Shown in pieces: positions 59,481 through 64,000 of a DNA stretch of 64,000 nucleotides. Under the pieces are notes generated by a model, which ran no database searches, was not told the DNA's origin, and saw only the letters and a list, made by a program, of their open reading frames with translations. Location of the stretch: positions 9,270,001-9,334,000 of the forward strand of contig NZ_CP127294.1 in NCBI RefSeq assembly GCF_030285625.1, written 5' to 3'. A program made the translations under genes and the position numbers. Position 1 is the first letter of the stretch; each line of letters opens with the position of its first letter. Source of the DNA: Amycolatopsis sp. 2-15. GTDB lineage: Bacteria > Actinomycetota > Actinomycetes > Mycobacteriales > Pseudonocardiaceae.

Positions 59481-60425
59481 ATGAAGAACCCCGAAACCCG
59501 CCCGGCCCTGCAGTGGTCGGCCGCCATGGCCCTGTCGGGCACCATCGGCGCGGTCGTGCTGGAGAGCGGTGCCGCCGCGCCCGCCGTCGCGTTCGCCCGC
59601 TGTCTCGTCGGCGGTGTCCTGCTCGTGGTGTGGTGCCTCGCGCGCGGCTACCTGCGCAGCTGGCGACCGTCGCCGCGCGACCTGCTGCTGGCCGCGCTGG
59701 GCGGCGTACTGCTGGTGGCCAACTGGGTGCTGCTGTTCACGTCGTACACGCTGTCGTCGATCGGCGTGAGCACGGTGGTCTACCACACGCAGCCGCTCAT
59801 CCTGGTGGGCCTGGCGGCGGCGTTCCTCGGTGAAAAAGTCGCGAAGACGCATTTGGCCCGGGCGGGCGTCGCGTTCGCCGGCGTGGTGGTGATTTCCCTC
59901 TCGGCCCACGGCGACGACGGGCAGCCGGTGCGGTTCGCGGGGATCGCGCTCGCATTGGGCGCGGCCGTGCTCTACGCCGGCACGTCGTTCGTGGCGAAGC
60001 AGCTCACCCACGTGCGCCCGCACCTGCTCGCGGCGGTGCAGCTGGCGGTGGGAACGGTGCTGCTGGCCCCGGCGCTGGCGTTCACGCCGCTCCCGCACCC
60101 GGTTCCGGGGCTGCTGTGGCTGGTGCTGCTCGGCACCGTGCACACGGCGGTGATGTACGTGCTGATGTACGCGAGCATCGGCAAGCTGCCCACCACGACG
60201 GTGGCGCTGCTGTCCTACCTGTACCCGGTGGTCGCGGTGGTGGTGGACGTGCTGGCGTTCGGCCACCGGCTGTCGTGGCCGGAGGGCCTGGGAATGCTGG
60301 CGGTGCTCGCCGCCGCGCTGGCACCCCAGCGCGGCGGCAGGCCCCGGTCACGAACGACCGGGGAAAGCGTCACTCGTGGTTCGGGCCCGTGTGGTACTCG
60401 AACACCAGCCCGCCCACGGCGATGA
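59481..60425 (+). CDS. EamA/DMT family transporter
   Basis: A 314-residue drug/metabolite transporter with ten membrane helices in two EamA repeats (WSAAMALSGTIGAVVLESG in the first; FAGIALALGAAVLYAGTSFVAKQL in the second). The loop SSIGVSTVVYHTQPLILVGLAAAFLGEKV is typical. A basic hydrophilic tail of about 30 residues overlaps the convergent ctaF gene by 56 bp. The substrate is unknown. It is divergent from the GlxA-type regulator. Confidence 0.9.
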   Translation: MKNPETRPALQWSAAMALSGTIGAVVLESGAAAPAVAFARCLVGGVLLVVWCLARGYLRSWRPSPRDLLLAALGGVLLVANWVLLFTSYTLSSIGVSTVVYHTQPLILVGLAAAFLGEKVAKTHLARAGVAFAGVVVISLSAHGDDGQPVRFAGIALALGAAVLYAGTSFVAKQLTHVRPHLLAAVQLAVGTVLLAPALAFTPLPHPVPGLLWLVLLGTVHTAVMYVLMYASIGKLPTTTVALLSYLYPVVAVVVDVLAFGHRLSWPEGLGMLAVLAAALAPQRGGRPRSRTTGESVTRGSGPCGTRTPARPRR

Positions 60426-60792
60426 GCAGGGCGACGAGCGCCATGACCAGCAGCCAGATGTGGAAGAACGCGAGCGCGAGACCGCCCAGCGCGGCCGAGG
60501 CCGCCATGGCGATCGGCCAGTAGCTGCCCGGGCTGAAGAAGCCGAGCTCGCCCGCGCCGTCGCTGATCTCGGCGTCCTCGCGGTCCTCGGGGCGCGGTTC
60601 GATCCGGCGGGACACGAACTGCATGTAGCTGCCCGCGAGGAACGCGAGACCACCGGTCAGGAAGAGCGAGACGATGCCGACGGGCTCGGCCTTCTGGTCG
60701 GTCGCGTAGAGGGCGGTCATGACCCAGTAGATGACGGCCATGACAACGGCGAACGCCGCCACCATGTAGAAAATCCGGGCTTCGACCTTCAT
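60370..60792 (-). CDS. ctaF: Cytochrome c oxidase subunit IV (actinobacterial)
   Basis: A 140-residue membrane protein with four helices (MVAAFAVVMAVIYWVM, SLFLTGGLAFLAGSYMQFV, WPIAMAASAALGGLALAFFHIWLLVMALVALL). The central RRIEPRPEDREDAEISDGAGELGFFSPGSYWP is the signature of actinobacterial CtaF. It is cotranscribed with ctaC, 39 bp upstream. The 3' end overlaps the EamA gene. Confidence 0.94.
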   Translation of the reverse strand: MKVEARIFYMVAAFAVVMAVIYWVMTALYATDQKAEPVGIVSLFLTGGLAFLAGSYMQFVSRRIEPRPEDREDAEISDGAGELGFFSPGSYWPIAMAASAALGGLALAFFHIWLLVMALVALLIAVGGLVFEYHTGPNHE

Positions 60793-60831
60793 GGGACTTT
60801 CTCCCCTACTCCTCTGGTTCGCCGGAACCGG

Positions 60832-61797
60832 TCAGTTGGACGCGGTGCGCGCGGTGCGGTCGGTGTTGAACGGCTGCGTGGTCACCGCGTGCGGGGTGCA
60901 CAGCTCGCCGCAGTTCATCGCCGCCAGCGCCTCGGAAGCCGTGTTCGGCTGGCCCGTCTTCGGGTTCGTTTCCGTGCGCAGCTTGATGTACTGGTCGTAC
61001 TTGTCCGGCGAGAGCGCGCGGACCTCGAAGTTCATCACCGAGTGGTACGTGCCGCAAAGCTCCGCGCACCGGCCGACGAAGGAGCCTTCGCGGTCGATCG
61101 AGTTCTGGAAGGAGCTGTCCTGGTTGTTCTTCTCGGGGTCCGGGAAGACGTCGCGCTTGAAGTGGAACTCCGGGACCCAGAACGAGTGGATGACGTCGGT
61201 GGACCGCAGGCGGTACTCGATCGTCTTGTTCGTGGGGAGCACCAGCAGCGGGATCTCGCCGGAGGACCCGACGGTGCTGACCTGGCTGCCGTCCGGGCGC
61301 TTCGCGTTCGCGTCGTCGTACTTGAACTCCCAGTTCCACTGGAAGGCCACCACGTCGACGGTCACGTCCGGGTTGGGCTTCTTGTCCAGGACGTCGCTCT
61401 CGGTCGTCGCCGTGAAGAAGAACAGGACGCAGACCATGATCGTCGGGACGACGACCGTGAAGATCTCGAGCGGAATGTTGTACTGGAACTGACGCGGGAG
61501 GTCCTCGGGACCCTCGACCGCGGAGTTCTTCTTCTTGCGGTGGAACGTCGCCGTCCAGAAGATCAGGGCCCAGACGATGACACCGACGACGAGCGCCGCG
61601 ATGACCGTCCACGTCCAGAGGTTCCGCATTTCGTCGGCCTGCGGGGTGACCCCCACCGGCCAGCCGAAGCGAAGGATCTCGTCTCCGGAGCAACCCGTCG
61701 CGGTCAGCGCCACCAGCACGGCCAGCGCGGCGACCCGGCCGACCCGCTTACCCCCGTGGGTGCGCGCTGGTTTTCCCACTGCGCCTCGCCCTTTCAC
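60832..61797 (-). CDS. ctaC: Cytochrome c oxidase subunit II
   Basis: A 321-residue subunit with an N-terminal export signal ending ATGCSG (possible lipobox, weakly matched at -3), two membrane helices (WTWTVIAALVVGVIVWALIFWT and FTVVVPTIMVCVLFFFTATT) and a periplasmic cupredoxin domain. The CuA ligands are in GRCAELCGTYHSVM, with the electron-entry aromatic FQWNWEF. A C-terminal extension carries further Cys (MNCGELCTPH). It is divergent from asnB and followed by ctaF. Confidence 0.97.
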   Translation of the reverse strand: MKGRGAVGKPARTHGGKRVGRVAALAVLVALTATGCSGDEILRFGWPVGVTPQADEMRNLWTWTVIAALVVGVIVWALIFWTATFHRKKKNSAVEGPEDLPRQFQYNIPLEIFTVVVPTIMVCVLFFFTATTESDVLDKKPNPDVTVDVVAFQWNWEFKYDDANAKRPDGSQVSTVGSSGEIPLLVLPTNKTIEYRLRSTDVIHSFWVPEFHFKRDVFPDPEKNNQDSSFQNSIDREGSFVGRCAELCGTYHSVMNFEVRALSPDKYDQYIKLRTETNPKTGQPNTASEALAAMNCGELCTPHAVTTQPFNTDRTARTASN

Positions 61798-61974
61798 CCA
61801 GAGCCTCCTCGACCGATCTTCGTGACAGGCGGAGCCTAGCCGAGTTCACGGTTCCCGCTGTCCAAGGGGTGACCACAACGCGCGCGCGTCCACCCGATGC
61901 GGTCCGCGGTGCACGGTTCGCGGCATACTGGGCCCTTCCCGGACCGGCGAAGACCCTGAGGTGTGTGAGTACGC

Positions 61975-63909
61975 GTGTGCGGCCTGCTTGGACTTATCTG
62001 CGGCACCGAGACCGACGCGGCGAACGCCCGTGAAGCCGTGGGCACGGCGATGCGCTGCCAGCGCCACCGCGGCCCCGACGAGCAGGACACCTGGGCCGAC
62101 GCCGAGGTCGTCTACGGCTTCAACCGGCTGGCGTTCATCGACGTCGACCACGCACACCAGCCGCTGCACTGGGGTCCGCCGGAAGCGCCGGGCCGCTACA
62201 CCATGAACTTCAACGGCGAGATCTACAACTACCGCGAGCTGCGCGACGAGCTGGCTGAAAAGTTCGGCGCGAAGTTCGAGACCGAGGGCGACGGCGAGGC
62301 GATCGTCGCGGCCTACCACTACCTGGGCGCCGACGCGGTGAAGAAGCTGCGCGGCATGTTCGCCTTCATGATCTGGGACTCCGCCGAGAAGGTCGTGTTC
62401 GGCGCGCGGGACCCGTTCGGCATCAAGCCGCTGTTCTACGCCGCCGGCCCCGGCGGGGTGGCGTTCTCCAGTGAGAAGAAGAGCCTGCTGGAGCTCACCG
62501 ACACGCTCGGCGTGGCCCAGGAGCTGGACCGCAAGGCCCTGCAGCACTACCTGGTGCTGCAGTACGTGCCGGAGCCCGAGTCGCTGCACACGGCGGTGCG
62601 CCGAGTCGAGTCGGGCACGTCGTTCCGCGTGGTGCCGGGCGGGCAGGTCGAGTTCACCCGCTACTTCCACCCGCAGTTCGCGGCGAAGCCGGTGAACGGC
62701 GCGGCCGAGGCCGAAGCACTGTACGAGCGCATCGCGAATGTGATGCGCGACTCGGTGGGCAAGCACATGATCTCCGACCCGGACGTGACGGTCGGCGCGT
62801 TCCTGTCCGGCGGCATCGACTCCACGGCCACGGCGACGCTGGCGAAGGAGCACAACCCGAACCTCATCGCTTTCACCACCGGGTTCGAGCGCGAGGGTTA
62901 CTCCGAAGTGGACGTGGCCGCCGAGTCGGCCGCGGCGATCGGCGTGAAGCACGTGGTGCGCACGGTTTCGGCCGACGAGATGATGGAGGCGCTGCCGCTC
63001 ATCGTCTGGTACCTCGACGACCCGGTGGCCGACCCGGCGCTGGTGCCGCTGTGGTTCATCGCGCGCGAGGCCCGCAAGCACGTGAAGGCCGTGCTGTCGG
63101 GCGAGGGCGCCGACGAGCTGTTCGGCGGCTACACGATCTACAACGAGCCGATTTCGCTGGCACCGTTCGAAAAGGTGCCCGGCGGTGTGCGCAAGCTCAT
63201 CGGCAAGGTGTCCACGAAGATCCCGGAAGGCACGCGGGGCAAGGACTTGCTTCGCCGCGGCGCGCTGCCACTGGAGGACCGCTACTACGGCAACGCCCGC
63301 AACTTCCGCGACGACCAGCTGCGCAACGTGCTGCGGACGTATGAGGAAGGCGTGGGCTTCAAGGACGTCACCGCGCCCTGGTACGACGTCTCGCGCGGCT
63401 GGGACCCGGTGGCGCGCATGCAGCACGTGGACCTGTTCACCTGGCTGCGCGGCGACATCCTCGTGAAGGCCGACAAGGTCACCATGGCCAACTCGCTGGA
63501 GCTGCGCGTGCCGTTCCTCGACGCCGAGGTGTTCAAGGTCGCCGCTTCCATTCCCCTGGACCAGAAACTCGCGCACGGCACCACGAAGTACGCGCTGCGC
63601 CAGGCACTCGCGAAGATCATCCCCGCCCACGTGCTCAACCGCCGCAAGCTCGGCTTCCCCGTGCCGATCCGCCTCTGGCTGCGCAACGAGATGTACGACT
63701 GGGCGCGCGGCATCATCAACGACTCGAAGACCGACGAGCTGCTCGACAAGCCCGCCGTGCTGCGGCTGCTGGAGGAGCACAAGGCCGGCCAGCTCGACCG
63801 CAGCCGCCAGATTTGGGCGCTGCTTGTGTTCATGCTGTGGCACGGCATTTTCGTCGAGCACCGCATCAAGCCGGAGATCCCGGAGCCGGTCTACCCGGTG
63901 AAGCTCTGA
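61975..63909 (+). CDS. asnB: Asparagine synthase (glutamine-hydrolysing)
   Basis: A 644-residue enzyme that makes asparagine from aspartate, ATP and glutamine. The class II glutaminase domain starts with the nucleophile Cys2 (MCGLLGLICG), with HRGPDEQ and MNFNGEIYNYRELR downstream. The synthetase domain has the ATP pyrophosphatase loop LSGGIDSTATATLA and LSGEGADELFGGY. GTG 61975 is fixed by the need for Cys2. In mycobacteria the same gene lies divergent from ctaC, and there it also affects peptidoglycan amidation. Confidence 0.96.
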   Translation: MCGLLGLICGTETDAANAREAVGTAMRCQRHRGPDEQDTWADAEVVYGFNRLAFIDVDHAHQPLHWGPPEAPGRYTMNFNGEIYNYRELRDELAEKFGAKFETEGDGEAIVAAYHYLGADAVKKLRGMFAFMIWDSAEKVVFGARDPFGIKPLFYAAGPGGVAFSSEKKSLLELTDTLGVAQELDRKALQHYLVLQYVPEPESLHTAVRRVESGTSFRVVPGGQVEFTRYFHPQFAAKPVNGAAEAEALYERIANVMRDSVGKHMISDPDVTVGAFLSGGIDSTATATLAKEHNPNLIAFTTGFEREGYSEVDVAAESAAAIGVKHVVRTVSADEMMEALPLIVWYLDDPVADPALVPLWFIAREARKHVKAVLSGEGADELFGGYTIYNEPISLAPFEKVPGGVRKLIGKVSTKIPEGTRGKDLLRRGALPLEDRYYGNARNFRDDQLRNVLRTYEEGVGFKDVTAPWYDVSRGWDPVARMQHVDLFTWLRGDILVKADKVTMANSLELRVPFLDAEVFKVAASIPLDQKLAHGTTKYALRQALAKIIPAHVLNRRKLGFPVPIRLWLRNEMYDWARGIINDSKTDELLDKPAVLRLLEEHKAGQLDRSRQIWALLVFMLWHGIFVEHRIKPEIPEPVYPVKL

Positions 63910-63931
63910 ACCCTGGCAGGTGTCGAAGCTC

Positions 63932-63973
63932 ACGAAGAGGGCCGCCCCGGTTTCCCGGGGCGGCCCTCTTCGT
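63932..63973 (+). terminator. Strong terminator after asnB
   Basis: Perfect 19-bp stem (63932-63950 and 63955-63973; arm start ACGAAGAGGGCC) with a TTTC loop. Beyond it, minus-strand TGA at 63988-63990 preceded by codons for Leu-Pro-Ala could be the end of a converging gene (an adenosine kinase-type gene occupies this place in mycobacteria), but only 13 bases are visible. Confidence 0.85.
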
Positions 63974-64000
63974 TCGCTCGGTCGGGGTCAGGCGGGCAGC

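Noticed and set aside
63988..64000. 3' end of a converging gene at the window edge
   Set aside because: TGA preceded by codons for Leu-Pro-Ala on the minus strand fits the neighbour expected from mycobacteria, but 13 bases are too few to annotate.
1..64000. tRNA, rRNA, CRISPR arrays, prophage
   Set aside because: None could be recognised by reading the sequence; weakly structured RNAs could still have been missed.

Overview
The window is chromosomal DNA of a high-GC actinomycete. Almost all third codon positions are G or C, GTG starts are frequent, several promoters look leaderless, and the gene neighbourhoods (nadABC with NrtR, bioB with BsaP, qcrCAB-ctaE, ctaC-ctaF-asnB, pimB with an NlpC/P60 hydrolase) match those remembered from mycobacteria. 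The complete type VII secretion locus, the lone P450 and the overall gene style suggest Pseudonocardiaceae, most likely Amycolatopsis. That genus call is an inference.

Bases 1-29,200 are mainly one large type VII (ESX-like) secretion locus in several divergent blocks: eccB with two LuxR-type response regulators (904-3684, minus), eccE (3830-4939), eccD behind a YbaB-like protein and several WXG100/EspC-like proteins (8831-14299, minus), eccC (14436-18388), an esxB/esxA-like pair with EspC-, PPE- and hydrolase-type candidate substrates (22976-27112), and the mycosin (27980-29152, minus). Two accessory islands interrupt it: an MFS exporter, Lrp regulator, acetyltransferase and methyltransferase (4894-8834), and a secreted protease, nucleotidyltransferase, acyl-CoA-synthetase-like enzyme and membrane protein (18975-22749). 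No eccA was seen. The locus shows several signs of change: eccC carries a frameshift with an ATGA restart, a degenerate copy of the eccC 3' end lies downstream, the trypsin-like protease has an in-frame TGA at a conserved Cys codon, and the mycosin has lost its whole catalytic triad.

Bases 29,200-43,200 are cofactor metabolism: nadC-nadB-nadA with a divergent NrtR regulator and a perfect palindromic operator, then bioB with bsaP, bioD and, beyond two tandem SulP-transporter/carbonic-anhydrase fusion genes, bioA. No bioF is in the window.

Bases 43,200-64,000 hold a P450, a kinase-like gene with a degenerate P-loop, pimB, an NlpC/P60 peptidoglycan hydrolase with a long leader, a NYN-domain protein, a DEDDh/GIY-YIG nuclease, and the cytochrome bc1 and aa3 oxidase genes (qcrB-qcrA-qcrC-ctaE and ctaF-ctaC). 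Between and beside these are trpD, a degenerate receiver protein, a GlxA-type regulator with a divergent EamA transporter, and asnB. No tRNA, rRNA, CRISPR array or transposase was recognised.
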